Shown: positions 49,967 to 60,488, numbered from the stretch's first letter. The stretch is 64,000 nucleotides of DNA from Candidatus Methanosphaera massiliense (GCF_028890305.1 NZ_JARBXM010000001.1:436501-500500), one strand, 5' to 3'. Notes: generated by a model not told the origin, from the sequence alone. Program-made: numbers and translations.

Positions 49967-51835
49967 TTAATTTGTTCTATTAACTTCAATGTTTGTAGTG
50001 TTATTTGCTAGTGACTCATTAAAGTTTAAGTTTATGTTAAGGAATTTTACCGTTGAATTCTGATTAGCAAAGACACTGTTTGTTGTTCCATTTTGATTTT
50101 CTAGTTCTACCCTTATAGTTGTGCCATCATATGTTGAATTATAGATAATTCCCGTAGATGAATTATTAAGCATTATAGAATCATCATAAACTCCATCAAT
50201 GTACACATTATATGAACTATTAAGTACAGCAGCACTAGTCTGAGCAACAGGCGTGTTATTCAAGTACACTGTTAAAACCTTCTCAGGCAGTGTCTGTGAT
50301 GTATATTCACTACCAATATTAACAGTAGTATTATTAGTGTTAATCTGTGATGTTGTATTATTAAAGCCTGTATTATTATCTATTTGTTCCTCACCAGGAT
50401 TTATATTCTGTACCAGGTAAACATTTTCAAAGGAACTTCTTAAATCACTATCCCTTATAATATCCCCTGGAGATACATCTAAAGCCGTCCTTGCAGATTC
50501 TGGCATCCTGATAAGATCATTTTCACCATCTAATGCTTGTTCTAGTTGATACCGTTCCCCATCAATATAAATATAATCACCATACTGTGCATGCAACGTG
50601 CTCAACGCTGAATTAGATAAACGTACAAGATGTTCCTCATTTTCTAATGCATTATCAATAGTATATGGTCCTCTTACATCCACCGCAGAGTGAGGCTCAG
50701 GAGATGTTGATATAACCAAGTTTTTACTTACCGGTTCTATAGAAATCTGATTAGAAGCAATATTCACAGAACCCAGTAATGATGCAGCAATAACCAATAA
50801 TATTACAACAGATATTAAAACTGGAAAATGCATCTGTATAAAAGTTCTTATAATCTGCCTATTAGGTATCTTACTCTGTCTGTACACACGTAACGAGGTA
50901 CGTATAATACGTACCAGATAAACCGCGGCTATCACTATACCTATTACAATAATAGCCCCAGCAATTATTGGAGTCATTGGATTAATAAAGAATAATCCGA
51001 ATATTCCGAAGATAATAAGAGTTAATCCCATAATTTCCATTCTTATGGAACTACCCACATCATCCATCATTGTTAATCTACCATAATGGATTGCTCTATC
51101 AACAATAGTACGTACTACTTCATTAGCCATTATATTCAATTCTTTAAGAGTAGACATCTCATGTACTATATTACCTATATCTACTTCTTGAATTCTCATC
51201 CCCTGAGCATCTGCATCTAATACTATACCTATATCTACCCCATAATCATGTTCAAGATCAATATTATCTAAAAAGCTCTTTATTGCAGCAAATTGTCCAC
51301 TTAAAGGCTGTTCAAAACTTAATTCTGGGAAGAAAAAGTTAAGTAATGGTTTAGCTGTTAGTTCTGTTACTCTTCCAGCTTCTCTTTTAAACTTTGTTTT
51401 TGTAATATCTGCATCGCCGTTAAGGATTGGCTTAATTATTGATTCAACCTGTAATTTATTTATCTCTGATAGATCAGCATCTAAAAATAATACTATATCA
51501 TTCGTGACGCGTTTAAGTCCTGTTTTCATAGCAGAACCTTTACCCTTATTTTTTTCATGAGTCAATAATATAACATTATCTTGCCGTGATACAATGTTAT
51601 GGGTGTTATCTGTACTTCCATCGTCAACTATGATGATTTCAGTTATATCCTTAACTTGTTTTACCGTGTTAATTACATGTTCTATTGCTTTTTCTTCATT
51701 ATATGCAGGTATTACAACGGATACTTTACCATCTATCTTAGATTTCTTTGAAGATCCTGCAAATAATAAGGATACTAATACAAATACAATTAAGTATGCA
51801 ATATTTAACATGTAATTCTCCGTAAAATTAATCAT
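49967..51835 (-). CDS. Family 2 glycosyltransferase with membrane helices and sequon-rich outer domain
   Basis: Residues 1-26 form a membrane anchor. Residues 35-250 are a GT-A glycosyltransferase like dolichyl-phosphate sugar synthases (VVIPAYNEE, VDDGSTDNT, FLDADLSE). Two or three membrane helices follow (267-310 and 336-356). The remaining 265 residues should be outside the cell. They contain two tandem similar blocks, VRLSNSALSTLHAQYGDYI (404-422) and IRMPESARTALDVSPGDII (442-460), resembling the beta-barrel half repeats of AbrB or Cdc48 N-domain proteins. A tail follows with more than a dozen N-x-S/T sites. The outer part may bind or present glycan. Confidence 0.85.
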   Translation of the reverse strand: MINFTENYMLNIAYLIVFVLVSLLFAGSSKKSKIDGKVSVVIPAYNEEKAIEHVINTVKQVKDITEIIIVDDGSTDNTHNIVSRQDNVILLTHEKNKGKGSAMKTGLKRVTNDIVLFLDADLSEINKLQVESIIKPILNGDADITKTKFKREAGRVTELTAKPLLNFFFPELSFEQPLSGQFAAIKSFLDNIDLEHDYGVDIGIVLDADAQGMRIQEVDIGNIVHEMSTLKELNIMANEVVRTIVDRAIHYGRLTMMDDVGSSIRMEIMGLTLIIFGIFGLFFINPMTPIIAGAIIVIGIVIAAVYLVRIIRTSLRVYRQSKIPNRQIIRTFIQMHFPVLISVVILLVIAASLLGSVNIASNQISIEPVSKNLVISTSPEPHSAVDVRGPYTIDNALENEEHLVRLSNSALSTLHAQYGDYIYIDGERYQLEQALDGENDLIRMPESARTALDVSPGDIIRDSDLRSSFENVYLVQNINPGEEQIDNNTGFNNTTSQINTNNTTVNIGSEYTSQTLPEKVLTVYLNNTPVAQTSAAVLNSSYNVYIDGVYDDSIMLNNSSTGIIYNSTYDGTTIRVELENQNGTTNSVFANQNSTVKFLNINLNFNESLANNTTNIEVNRTN

Positions 51836-52058
51836 TTATTATTCAATAATTTGTTTAGTATTAATCATTTATGTTAAATATAATATAAAAAGTAGTTGAT
51901 TGAAAAAATCATGAGAATAAAAATTCACTGAAAAGGATTAAACAATATCATTAAACTAACTTAATAAAAAAATTAATGAATACTATAGAATATAACTAAT
52001 ATATATCGATTTTACAATAATGACGGAATAATTTAACATACATAAAGGGGGAGTATAT

Positions 52059-53078
52059 ATTAAAACTAAAGTTATGATAATTTTAGGAAGTGGATCTGAC
52101 TACAAAATAGCAGAAAAATCTGTTAAAGTATTAGAGGAAATGAAAGTTCCATATGATATTAAAGTAGCATCAGCTCACAGAACACATGGCAGAGTAAAAG
52201 ACATAATGACCAATTATACTGATAATGTAGAAGTATTTATAGCAATAGCCGGACTAGCAGCACATCTTCCAGGAGTAATCGCATCTTATACAACAAAACC
52301 TGTAATTGCAGTGCCATGCACAGGTAAAATAGGAGGATTAGATGCATTATTATCTTCAACTGAAATGCAATTAGGAACACCTGTAGCAACAATGGGTATT
52401 GACCGTGGAGAGAACGCAGCATGGCTAGCATGTCAAATTATTGCATGTAATGATGATAATATGAAAGAGGCTCTGAAAAATAAACGTGAATCCTATAATC
52501 AGAAAATGGAAAATGACGAAAAAGATGTTATAGAAAAGATTGCCGGAGAATATTACACTAAATCAGAACGTGTAGAACATGAAAGACCAGCTGTCAAAAA
52601 GGAACTAGTACTACCTGAAAATACTAAAGTATTAATCATATCTGGTAACTATTCTAACATGGAAATAGTACATAAAATAACACAAACCCTTGAAACACTA
52701 GGAATTGGTAGTAATTATAAAGTAGTATCTGCAACAAGAACACCAGATAAATTAGAAAAATACATGAAAGAAGCCGATGCCCAAGTAGATTTATATATTG
52801 CAGTATCCAGTTTATCAACTGTTCTTTCCGGTGCAATGGTTTCTCATACAACAAAACCAGTTATTGGAGTACCATGTACTACTAAAAGATTAGGAATAGA
52901 TTCCTTATTATCTATGGTGGAAATGCCACCGGGTGTACCTACAGCTACTATGGGACTTGATGCAGGAGAAAATGCAGCATTATATGTTGCAAGAATATTA
53001 TCAATATATGATGAAGATATACGAAATTCATTAATAAAATACATGAAAACATTACATAGAAACATCTATTATGAATAA
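52059..53078 (+). CDS. purE: N5-carboxyaminoimidazole ribonucleotide mutase-type PurE, duplicated
   Basis: The protein contains two PurE domains. The first (to about residue 150) has GSGSD and SAHRT with the catalytic histidine. In the second (about 185-330) these read SGNYSN and SATRT, so the histidine is lost and the half is probably structural or regulatory. No ATG, GTG or TTG suits the family N-terminus. GGGGGAG at 52047-52053 stands five bases before ATT 52059, which would begin (M)KTKVMIILGSGSD; the first ATG (52074) is 20 bases away. I therefore use ATT. It is followed 15 bases later by ubiD. Confidence 0.85.
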   Translation: MKTKVMIILGSGSDYKIAEKSVKVLEEMKVPYDIKVASAHRTHGRVKDIMTNYTDNVEVFIAIAGLAAHLPGVIASYTTKPVIAVPCTGKIGGLDALLSSTEMQLGTPVATMGIDRGENAAWLACQIIACNDDNMKEALKNKRESYNQKMENDEKDVIEKIAGEYYTKSERVEHERPAVKKELVLPENTKVLIISGNYSNMEIVHKITQTLETLGIGSNYKVVSATRTPDKLEKYMKEADAQVDLYIAVSSLSTVLSGAMVSHTTKPVIGVPCTTKRLGIDSLLSMVEMPPGVPTATMGLDAGENAALYVARILSIYDEDIRNSLIKYMKTLHRNIYYE

Positions 53079-53093
53079 ATAGGAGAAAAGCAT

Positions 53094-54377
53094 ATGACAC
53101 GCTTAATTGATGAAATAAAGGAAGATGTAATTGAAATAACCGATGAAGTATCAACAGATTATGAGATAACATCCATCCTCAAAAAACATCCTACAGATAC
53201 ATTAATATTTACAAATGTTAAAGATTCCGATATGAACATCATATCTGGAATATGTAACACAAGAGAAAAAATAGCAAATTCAATAAATACAACTGTTGAT
53301 AAAATTACTGAGAATATAATAAGAGCAACAAACAATCCTACACCAATATACGATATAAAAGATATTGAAGAAGTATATGCAAACAATGAAGATGCTGACT
53401 TATCAAAAATACCTATACTAAAACATTACCCTAAAGATAAAGGAAAATATATTACTGCAGGAGTAGTTATTGCTAAAGATCCGGATAATGGACAAGTAAA
53501 CGCAAGTATCCATAGAATGCTTGTTAATGGAAAAGATGAATTAGGCATACGTATTGTACCAAGACAATTATATACTTATTATAAAAGAGCAGAAGAACTT
53601 AATAAACCATTAAAAATAGCAATCGCCATAGGTTTAAATCCATCAACATTACTTGCAAGTACAACAAGTATACCTATTAATGAAAACGAGTTAGAAGTAG
53701 CTAATACATTTAAAGATGGAAAACTTACATTAGTCAAATGTGAAACTGTGGATATTGAAGCACCAGAATGTGAAATATTACTTGAGGGTAAAATATTACC
53801 AAATGAACGTAAAACTGAAGGACCATTTGTTGACTTAACAGATACATATGATAAAATAAGAGATGAACCAGTAATAAAACTTACACGAATGCACTATAAA
53901 GACAATCCATATTATCATGCAATTCTACCAGCAGGCAATGAACATAAACTATTACAGGGATTACCACAGGAACCAAGAATATTTAATAGTGTAAAAAACA
54001 CACTACCAACAGTACAAAATGTAATACTTACAGAAGGTGGATGTTGTTGGCTACATGCAGTAGTATCTATCAAGAAACAAACAGAGGGAGATGCAAAAAA
54101 TGTACTTATGGCTGCATTATCTGCACACCCATCACTTAAACATTGTGTTATAGTTGACGAGGATATCAATATATTTGACCCAGTTGATGTGGAATATGCT
54201 ATTGCTACCCGTGTAAAAGGAGACGATGATATAATTATCATACCAAAAGCACGTGGATCATCACTTGACCCAGTAGCACAAATAGATGGTACAACCACTA
54301 AAATTGGTGTAGATGCAACAAAATCATTCCATAACCTTGAAGACTATGAACGTGTAAGTAAAACATTAGAAGACTAA
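53094..54377 (+). CDS. UbiD-family decarboxylase
   Basis: This 427-residue protein belongs to the UbiD family of prenylated-FMN-dependent decarboxylases. It shows [35 protein letters not shown], and near the end [23 protein letters not shown]. Archaeal members may act in prenyl-quinone-independent aromatic or lipid pathways, or on anhydromevalonate phosphate; the substrate here is not decided. A GGAG site lies upstream. It is probably co-transcribed with purE, which is a common archaeal pairing without a known reason. Confidence 0.87.
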   Translation: MTRLIDEIKEDVIEITDEVSTDYEITSILKKHPTDTLIFTNVKDSDMNIISGICNTREKIANSINTTVDKITENIIRATNNPTPIYDIKDIEEVYANNEDADLSKIPILKHYPKDKGKYITAGVVIAKDPDNGQVNASIHRMLVNGKDELGIRIVPRQLYTYYKRAEELNKPLKIAIAIGLNPSTLLASTTSIPINENELEVANTFKDGKLTLVKCETVDIEAPECEILLEGKILPNERKTEGPFVDLTDTYDKIRDEPVIKLTRMHYKDNPYYHAILPAGNEHKLLQGLPQEPRIFNSVKNTLPTVQNVILTEGGCCWLHAVVSIKKQTEGDAKNVLMAALSAHPSLKHCVIVDEDINIFDPVDVEYAIATRVKGDDDIIIIPKARGSSLDPVAQIDGTTTKIGVDATKSFHNLEDYERVSKTLED

Positions 54378-54412
54378 CATCTTCATAATCCCCAATCTTT
54401 TTTTGTGATACT

Positions 54413-54715
54413 ATGACAGAGATTATAGAACAAGCCTTTCAAGGAGTTATATTCAATATCAGCTATTTTAAAGAAATTGAAGAAAAATTATTAACATATC
54501 AATTAAAACATCCTTCTGAGTGCATTCCCATAGTTCCTTTCTTTAGTAATTCTAATAAAAAGAAATTAGATGATTTCTATGTTAGTGACATTACTCCCGC
54601 TGAAAGCTATGATAAATACATGTTTAGCCTAGTAAATTATGGCTTTCCTTTTATTGTTCAAGATTTTATTAATAAACATCCAGAATGGTCCCGACTAGTT
54701 ATTAGATATGAATAA
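54413..54715 (+). CDS. Hypothetical protein, 100 residues
   Basis: I do not recognise a family. The protein is soluble, with an aromatic-rich C-terminal half (YDKYMFSLVNYGFPF) and no cysteine cluster or membrane segment. There is one cysteine. It starts 36 bases after ubiD, just behind a T7 run, with only a weak GTGAT ribosome site. Its length and lack of stops suggest a true gene. Confidence 0.5.
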   Translation: MTEIIEQAFQGVIFNISYFKEIEEKLLTYQLKHPSECIPIVPFFSNSNKKKLDDFYVSDITPAESYDKYMFSLVNYGFPFIVQDFINKHPEWSRLVIRYE

Positions 54716-54934
54716 TCTATTAAAAATCATCTTGAACTATTCTCTTTTTTTACAATTTAATATTACTGTTTATTAAAAAAAATACAATTACTCGTTTTTA
54801 TGTTTTGAATTATCATATTAGGTTTATGTAAAAATACCTGGATAAAAATTTAGTTACAGCTAAAATAAAGCATCTTTATATAATAAAAAAGCATAAGAGT
54901 ATAAATAATAACTTAAATAGGTGTGGGTGTAATT

Positions 54935-55228
54935 ATGATAACGATTAACAAAAATGAAATTAAAAAACTAGAAAAGTATTATACAAAAGAAATAACTTCT
55001 GAACTGATTGATAACTTAGTTGATGAACTTGCAGAACTAATGGAAAAATCTAGCGGATTAGAAGTTGAAATCTTCCAAGATATGGATAATCCTAATTATT
55101 ACAGATTATATGCTGGATGCAGTGCTGTAGAAGTTTATCTTGAAAATAATAGAATACAAATTGATTTTGACATTGGATGGCAGTTAAGCTCAAATAATCA
55201 GTTAACCGAAGGAATCCTTGAATACTAA
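54935..55228 (+). CDS. Hypothetical protein, 97 residues
   Basis: The protein starts MITINKNEIKKLEKYYT at ATG 54935, five bases after GGGTG; a GTG four codons upstream lies inside that site. The first half is charged and helical, while the second half (VYLENNRIQIDFDIGW) looks like beta strands. No family is recognised. It has its own spacer upstream and is likely monocistronic. Confidence 0.6.
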   Translation: MITINKNEIKKLEKYYTKEITSELIDNLVDELAELMEKSSGLEVEIFQDMDNPNYYRLYAGCSAVEVYLENNRIQIDFDIGWQLSSNNQLTEGILEY

Positions 55229-55633
55229 AAATAGAAATAAAACTAATAATTTATCAATATTACACCAAAAAAACTCTTTTTTTATTTTTAATTTAGAAAT
55301 AGTTGTTAAATATAGAATAATATTAATTAAAATTATAATTAATTAATATTATCCATTATTAAGTTTTAGTTATTGTATTATTAACAACAATGACAATACT
55401 AAAGTATTATCCCCATAATAAGTTAGTATTACTTTTGTCATCACATAGATATATAATTATATTTAAAACAAATACTATTTAAAAGGTAATCTCAAAAATA
55501 CATGATAAATAATAAAGTATAGTCTAATTAGCATCTTGTTACCCTACTCTTTAATATAACTAGTTAATTTGGAAATAATTATCTTAAGAAATAGTTCTTT
55601 AAACTATAAATATATTCAAATAACCATATAACA
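55229..55633. other. Gene-free spacer with a long hairpin
   Basis: This 405-base A/T-rich region lies between convergent genes. It holds a T7 run near its left end that may terminate the upstream gene, and the hairpin at 55390-55441 described separately. No coding signal, tRNA or known RNA family is visible. Confidence 0.55.
55390..55441. repeat. 52-base interrupted hairpin with CCCC loop
   Basis: The inner arms ATACTAAAGTATTAT (55396-55410) and ATAATAAGTTAGTAT (55415-55429) match at 13 of 15 positions across a CCCC loop. Outer arms ATGACA (55390-55395) and TGTCAT (55436-55441) pair after a six-base bulge. No U-run follows directly on either strand. It could be a small RNA, a processing site or the remnant of a miniature element. 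Confidence 0.5.
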
Positions 55634-56161
55634 TCATGTAATCAAAGAAGAATATAATTGTCCCTGTCCCTTATCTGATATTATATTCAAATATAATTCT
55701 GTTAATTCTTCAAGATTTTCATCCATACCATTTTCAATCCAACATATTATAAAGTTATAGATCCCACCTATATTATGATATAATTTATATAATTCCTCTT
55801 TGGATGATATTACAGGTATATTATCTTGTAGATAATCTAAGTAAACTTGCTGCATAATGTATAATTGTCTTGATTCTTGTATGGTTAAAAAGAACACTCT
55901 ATGTTCATTATAAGTGTTTAGTATTGTGTAGATATGATTTTTTTCTGTTTTTTCTTCAACTGATTCAAACTTATTTATGTATTCTTCAGTTATCTTTCTT
56001 AATTGAAATTTCAAAATATCTTCTTTTGATTTGAAGTTTCTATAATAAGTTGATCTATTTACATGTGCATTTTCTGTTATTTCTTTAATTGTTATAGTTT
56101 CAAAATCTTTTGTTTTCATAAGACCTATCAAACTATATGCTATATATTCTTTTGTTTTCAT
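55634..56161 (-). CDS. TetR/AcrR-family transcriptional regulator
   Basis: This 175-residue protein has an N-terminal DNA-binding domain with the TetR pattern ITIKEITENAHVNRSTYYRNFKSKEDIL (helix-turn-helix around residues 24-44, written here only to show the key YYRNFKSK). The C-terminal ~120 residues are a helical ligand/dimer domain of the DhaS/TetR_C_8 type. No target gene is obvious: neighbours are a zinc-ribbon membrane protein upstream and an empty spacer downstream. I see no convincing palindrome in its promoter. Confidence 0.88.
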   Translation of the reverse strand: MKTKEYIAYSLIGLMKTKDFETITIKEITENAHVNRSTYYRNFKSKEDILKFQLRKITEEYINKFESVEEKTEKNHIYTILNTYNEHRVFFLTIQESRQLYIMQQVYLDYLQDNIPVISSKEELYKLYHNIGGIYNFIICWIENGMDENLEELTELYLNIISDKGQGQLYSSLIT

Positions 56162-56294
56162 AATAAGCTGTATAATAATAAATATTGTTTAGTAATATAT
56201 ATAAATTTATGTAAAATTATTATTTATTTTATTATATAATGAAAATTATAAAAAACAAGAAAAAGAAATCATAAAAGTGTTAGAAGTAAATGAT

Positions 56295-56663
56295 TTATAA
56301 TCCACCTAGAAAAGAAAGAAGAGTAACAGACTGAACAATAACACCCGTCACGCAGATAATTAACTGTATATAACCATGCTTTCTAACACTAGGATCATCA
56401 GCTCTAATTAAATCAAATGGGAAAATTAAACCAAAGAATCCCATGAACAATAATGAATTATTAATAGTTGATAGCAATGATAAAATAACACCACCCCAAC
56501 CAAATAATATAGCTAAAATATATCCTACAACAACAGAACGATTTTGAAGATAAGACACGTCAAAATGATAATTACTACCATCAACCATTAATTGACAACC
56601 ACAGGCCTTACAGTATTGAGCATCATCATCATTAATACAATCACATACAGGACATACTTTCAT
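56295..56663 (-). CDS. Zinc-ribbon membrane protein
   Basis: This 122-residue protein starts with a double CxxC zinc ribbon (CPVCDC...CKACGC, residues 4-23). Three hydrophobic segments follow (about 45-65, 68-85 and 100-120). Such zinc_ribbon-membrane proteins are common in methanogens and without assigned function. It begins 17 bases after the large glycosyltransferase gene and is probably co-transcribed. Confidence 0.7.
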   Translation of the reverse strand: MKVCPVCDCINDDDAQYCKACGCQLMVDGSNYHFDVSYLQNRSVVVGYILAILFGWGGVILSLLSTINNSLLFMGFFGLIFPFDLIRADDPSVRKHGYIQLIICVTGVIVQSVTLLSFLGGL

Positions 56664-56680
56664 AAATTAATCACCGAATA

Positions 56681-59134
56681 CTATTCCCTTTCTTTATTAT
56701 CTTCCAATATCTCCCTGATTTCAGGAAACATCTCTAATACTTTATCTAACTGTTCGTCATTATGTTCCTGATTATAGCACCATAATGTATCCTTATTAAA
56801 TACAATATCTCTAGCAGGATTAACATAGGTAATTCTATGAATATTATTTCCCACAACGTGGATTTTTGTTTTATTTAAAACAGTCATAGCCCAAAACCAT
56901 AAGTCATCAGCAAATGGACAAATAGCTTCAGCTAATTCCATATTCATTATCCTTGAATCAAGAGAATTAGGTGGGAATAAAACACCACCCCCCGATGTGA
57001 AGAAATTAAAGTAACTGCTCTCTTCTTCCTGTTTAATAAGAGGCCATTCCTCATATTTACTAATTATTCCATCTTCACAAATAATTTTTCTAGCCCTGTG
57101 TGTCATAACATCCCTTGGATATTTTTTATGACTAAAATATAATGATTCTAGCCACTCTGGAGGATAATATATATCATCATCAGCAGTAACTATAATATCA
57201 TCAGAATATTCTCTAAGTGCTGGAATCAATTTCTTGTATGACTTGATATCTTCACAAAATTTAATTGTTACACCATTTTGTCTAAACTTTAACACCTTAT
57301 CAGGAACACTTGGAATACCTTCTGAATATGCTTTTTCAGATAACCATAATACAATCTTATCAGGCTTTAAATTTTGATTTAAAAGAGAGTATAATGTATA
57401 ACATACATCATCCATCCTCTTTGGATATGAGGTTAATGAGACAATGATTCTCATATCTCTTTTATTATCTTCCTCAATTCCGATGCCATTAAAATTCATA
57501 ACTGTATCTCTAAGTTCAATACGATTAATAGCTGATGGTTGCCATAATGTATCATTTATTTTAATAATACCCTCCTTTGTACCAATTAATTCAAAGTATA
57601 CTAGTGGATTAAGCTTGGACTTCCTAGCATTCTTATTAACTAATTGATAGAAATCAGCGTCGAACTCTGCTCCTGGATCTTTACCCTCCAGGTAACCTAT
57701 GTATATGTAATGTAGTAATGGAGGAATATCTAAGTTATAATTATAGACTGTTCTATAATATTCTTCATCAAATAAGCCATGCTTTAAAATACTATAATAT
57801 CCTTTGATATTAACATCGGATTCAATTACATCATCAATCATGGTTTTATATACTACATTCTCATATTTTAGTTTAGATTCATCATCCATAATAGCCAAGT
57901 CATAAACATTTCTTTTAACTAATTGTGAAAGAGATGCATTATAAGATTGATCTATATTATTATAATAATTTCTAAACCATTTCTCACTAATTAAATCAAG
58001 TAATTCATCATAATTTAAATTATCTTCAGTGAAAGTATTGAATATACCTGACAGAATATCATTTTCATATATAACCTGTTTTTCATCGAATACAGAACTA
58101 TTAAATGATAATTTAGAAATAAGATATTTCAATGTATTCTTAAATGAGTGGGTTACTAATTTTAGATTATATCTACTTAGTGTATCTGATGAGTATACAT
58201 CTTTATAAAAGATTATATTACTTGAAGGTAATTGGTCTAAGTCTTCATCTGATAGATTCATTTCTACGAATTCATCATGTATTCTGTTAAATAAGTCTTC
58301 CTTAATAGTTTCATCAATATATGAATAGATGTTCTCTAACTCTGTAATCTTAAATTGTATGAAATTAATACGTAATGTTTCTGTAAGGTTTTGTTCTTCT
58401 AGCAGATTAGCTATCTCATCAAATAAATTAAATATCGTGAAGCTTGCTTCTGTGTTTCTTGAATGTACTTGCCTGGATTTATTATATTCTCTTCTATAAT
58501 GATATAGACACTCTGGTAAATAAGATATTCTCTGTGCAACTATCATGGATTTTATGTGAAAGAAAACATCCTCAAAATAGCCTTTATCCGTGAATTTAAG
58601 ATTATTTTCAACTATAAAACTATGTTTATGTAATTTAGTACATACTATCAGATAACTATTCATAACTAATTTTTTATTATATTTGTAATTGAATGAAAAG
58701 TCAGAATAATCAATATCCTCATCATCTGATACAGGATATATTCTTTCATTGTTTTTATTAGGAAAATGTTCTATAGCATTAAATAACACCATGTCCGAAT
58801 CATTTTTAATACTCTGATTATATAGTTTTTCTAATGCATTTAAATCCAGCCAGTCATCAGCATCAACAAAGGCAATGTAATCTCCTTTTGCTTTTTCTAT
58901 TCCCTTATTTCTAGCAGCACCTGGCCCCTTATTTGCCTGTGAATAGTAACTAATTCTATCATCTTTATCAGAATAGTCCTCTAGTATACTTAGAGAATTA
59001 TCACTAGAACCATCATTAATACAGATTATTTCTATATCTTTTAAGCTCTGATTAATAAGAGATTCCAGACAATTACTTAGGTATAATTCATCATTATACA
59101 CTGGGACAATAACAGATACTTTATACTCATTCAT
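56681..59134 (-). CDS. Two-domain glycosyltransferase
   Basis: The 817-residue protein carries two probable catalytic domains. Residues 1-230 are a family 2 GT-A domain (VSVIVPVYNDELYL, NDGSSDNS, FVDADDW). Residues 561-817 are a second domain starting MRIIVSLTSYPKRM with ADDDIYYPPEW at 651-661. Between them, around 465-535, two copies of a motif like FDxxYY...PLxHYxxxGxxEG occur, seen in other large polysaccharide-building enzymes. No membrane helix is visible. It probably adds alternating sugars to a surface glycan. Confidence 0.82.
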   Translation of the reverse strand: MNEYKVSVIVPVYNDELYLSNCLESLINQSLKDIEIICINDGSSDNSLSILEDYSDKDDRISYYSQANKGPGAARNKGIEKAKGDYIAFVDADDWLDLNALEKLYNQSIKNDSDMVLFNAIEHFPNKNNERIYPVSDDEDIDYSDFSFNYKYNKKLVMNSYLIVCTKLHKHSFIVENNLKFTDKGYFEDVFFHIKSMIVAQRISYLPECLYHYRREYNKSRQVHSRNTEASFTIFNLFDEIANLLEEQNLTETLRINFIQFKITELENIYSYIDETIKEDLFNRIHDEFVEMNLSDEDLDQLPSSNIIFYKDVYSSDTLSRYNLKLVTHSFKNTLKYLISKLSFNSSVFDEKQVIYENDILSGIFNTFTEDNLNYDELLDLISEKWFRNYYNNIDQSYNASLSQLVKRNVYDLAIMDDESKLKYENVVYKTMIDDVIESDVNIKGYYSILKHGLFDEEYYRTVYNYNLDIPPLLHYIYIGYLEGKDPGAEFDADFYQLVNKNARKSKLNPLVYFELIGTKEGIIKINDTLWQPSAINRIELRDTVMNFNGIGIEEDNKRDMRIIVSLTSYPKRMDDVCYTLYSLLNQNLKPDKIVLWLSEKAYSEGIPSVPDKVLKFRQNGVTIKFCEDIKSYKKLIPALREYSDDIIVTADDDIYYPPEWLESLYFSHKKYPRDVMTHRARKIICEDGIISKYEEWPLIKQEEESSYFNFFTSGGGVLFPPNSLDSRIMNMELAEAICPFADDLWFWAMTVLNKTKIHVVGNNIHRITYVNPARDIVFNKDTLWCYNQEHNDEQLDKVLEMFPEIREILEDNKERE

Positions 59135-59401
59135 GTAACATCACTTATCAAAAAATATGGTTTATATCCATACTACTTATATTGACTAAACTATTCCTGC
59201 ACCATTTTTCTAATATAATTATTTATGATTTAATTAGATTAAAATATTTACTAAAACATGAAAAATGAAAATTGAGTTAAAATTAAATATGTACTAAAAT
59301 TTATTTATTATAAAAAAAATAATTTAAATTACTAAACTGAATAATTATTAATCGATTAATAGATATCAAAAAAATTAATTATAAAAAACAGAGTGATCCA
59401 A

Positions 59402-60427
59402 ATGAATGATACAGTGGGAATGATTCTATGTGGTGGATTCGGTAAGAGACTAAGACCTGTAACCGAAACCATACCAAAACCATTAGTAGAATTAAAAGAA
59501 AACTACACCATCCTAGACAAACAGATATTTGACTTTAAAAGCGCAGGCGTGAAAAAAGTAATATTATTAACAGGATTCCTTGGAGAAAAAATAGAGGAAC
59601 GATATGGCGACGAATACATGGGTGTAGAAATAGAATATGTTAAAGAAGAACAACCTCTCGGAACCCTTAATGCTATAAGATTAGGTATGGAACATATAGA
59701 TGATGATACTCAATGTGTAATCAGAAATGGAGATGTTGTTGCAGATTTAAGTATTAAGAAAATGATAGAAGACGGTGAAAAATCACCATATGACTTTACA
59801 ATATTTGTAACACAGATGACCTCACCTTATGGTATTGTAGAACTCAGTGGAGACAAAATTGTATCCTTTAAAGAAAAACCATTACTAGACTACTATATTA
59901 ATGGAGGAATATACTTCTCTAAAGGTAAATTAGATTTCGGATCTTATAAAAGTGGAGATATCGAAAAAACAATATTCCCTGAATTAGCTAAAGATAAAAA
60001 ACTAGGATATTACAAAGAAAATGGCCTATTTTGGATGGCTGTTGACACAAGCAAAGAATTACAACAAGTACAAAAAGAATATTCCAATAGAATAGATAAA
60101 CCATGGGGATATGAAAAAGTACTTATCTATACTGAAAAATATCTTACAAAAGAATTATTCATAAAAGAAGGTTATCAAACCAGTTTCCATTATCATCCAA
60201 ATAAGGACGAAACAATGTATATTGTAAGTGGAAAAGGATACATAGAATTTGAAGATAAAAAAGAATACTTTGGAGCTAAGGATACTGTAAGAATTGAACC
60301 TAAAACACCACACACAATAGTGGCAATAGAAAACACGGTATTACATGAAGTATCAACACCAGATCTTGATGATACTATTAGAATCAAAGATTTTTATGAT
60401 TCAAGAACACCAACAGGTACAAGATAA
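59402..60427 (+). CDS. Sugar-phosphate nucleotidyltransferase fused to a cupin domain
   Basis: Residues 1-230 are a nucleotidyltransferase with the signature [14 protein letters not shown], the KP loop (IPKPLVEL) and RNGDVV. Residues 235-341 are a cupin ([37 protein letters not shown]) like the C-terminal half of type II mannose-6-phosphate isomerases. Together they suggest a GDP-mannose or related sugar-nucleotide enzyme, ManC/RmlA-like. I use ATG 59402, with GAGTGA five bases before it. It lies near two glycosyltransferase genes and probably supplies their substrate. Confidence 0.82.
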   Translation: MNDTVGMILCGGFGKRLRPVTETIPKPLVELKENYTILDKQIFDFKSAGVKKVILLTGFLGEKIEERYGDEYMGVEIEYVKEEQPLGTLNAIRLGMEHIDDDTQCVIRNGDVVADLSIKKMIEDGEKSPYDFTIFVTQMTSPYGIVELSGDKIVSFKEKPLLDYYINGGIYFSKGKLDFGSYKSGDIEKTIFPELAKDKKLGYYKENGLFWMAVDTSKELQQVQKEYSNRIDKPWGYEKVLIYTEKYLTKELFIKEGYQTSFHYHPNKDETMYIVSGKGYIEFEDKKEYFGAKDTVRIEPKTPHTIVAIENTVLHEVSTPDLDDTIRIKDFYDSRTPTGTR

Positions 60428-60458
60428 TATCTTATAGATTCTAATCCTAAAAAAATTA

Positions 60459-60488
60459 ACCCCTTCCTAGGGGAATAAACTTTTTTTT
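60459..60488 (+). terminator. Terminator after the nucleotidyltransferase gene
   Basis: CCCCT (60459-60463) and AGGGG (60468-60472) form a GC-rich stem with a four-base loop, striking in this AT-rich DNA. A T8 run follows at 60481-60488. Confidence 0.75.

Noticed and set aside
52074-52076. ATG as purE start
   Set aside because: It is 20 bases from the ribosome site and would remove the conserved first strand.
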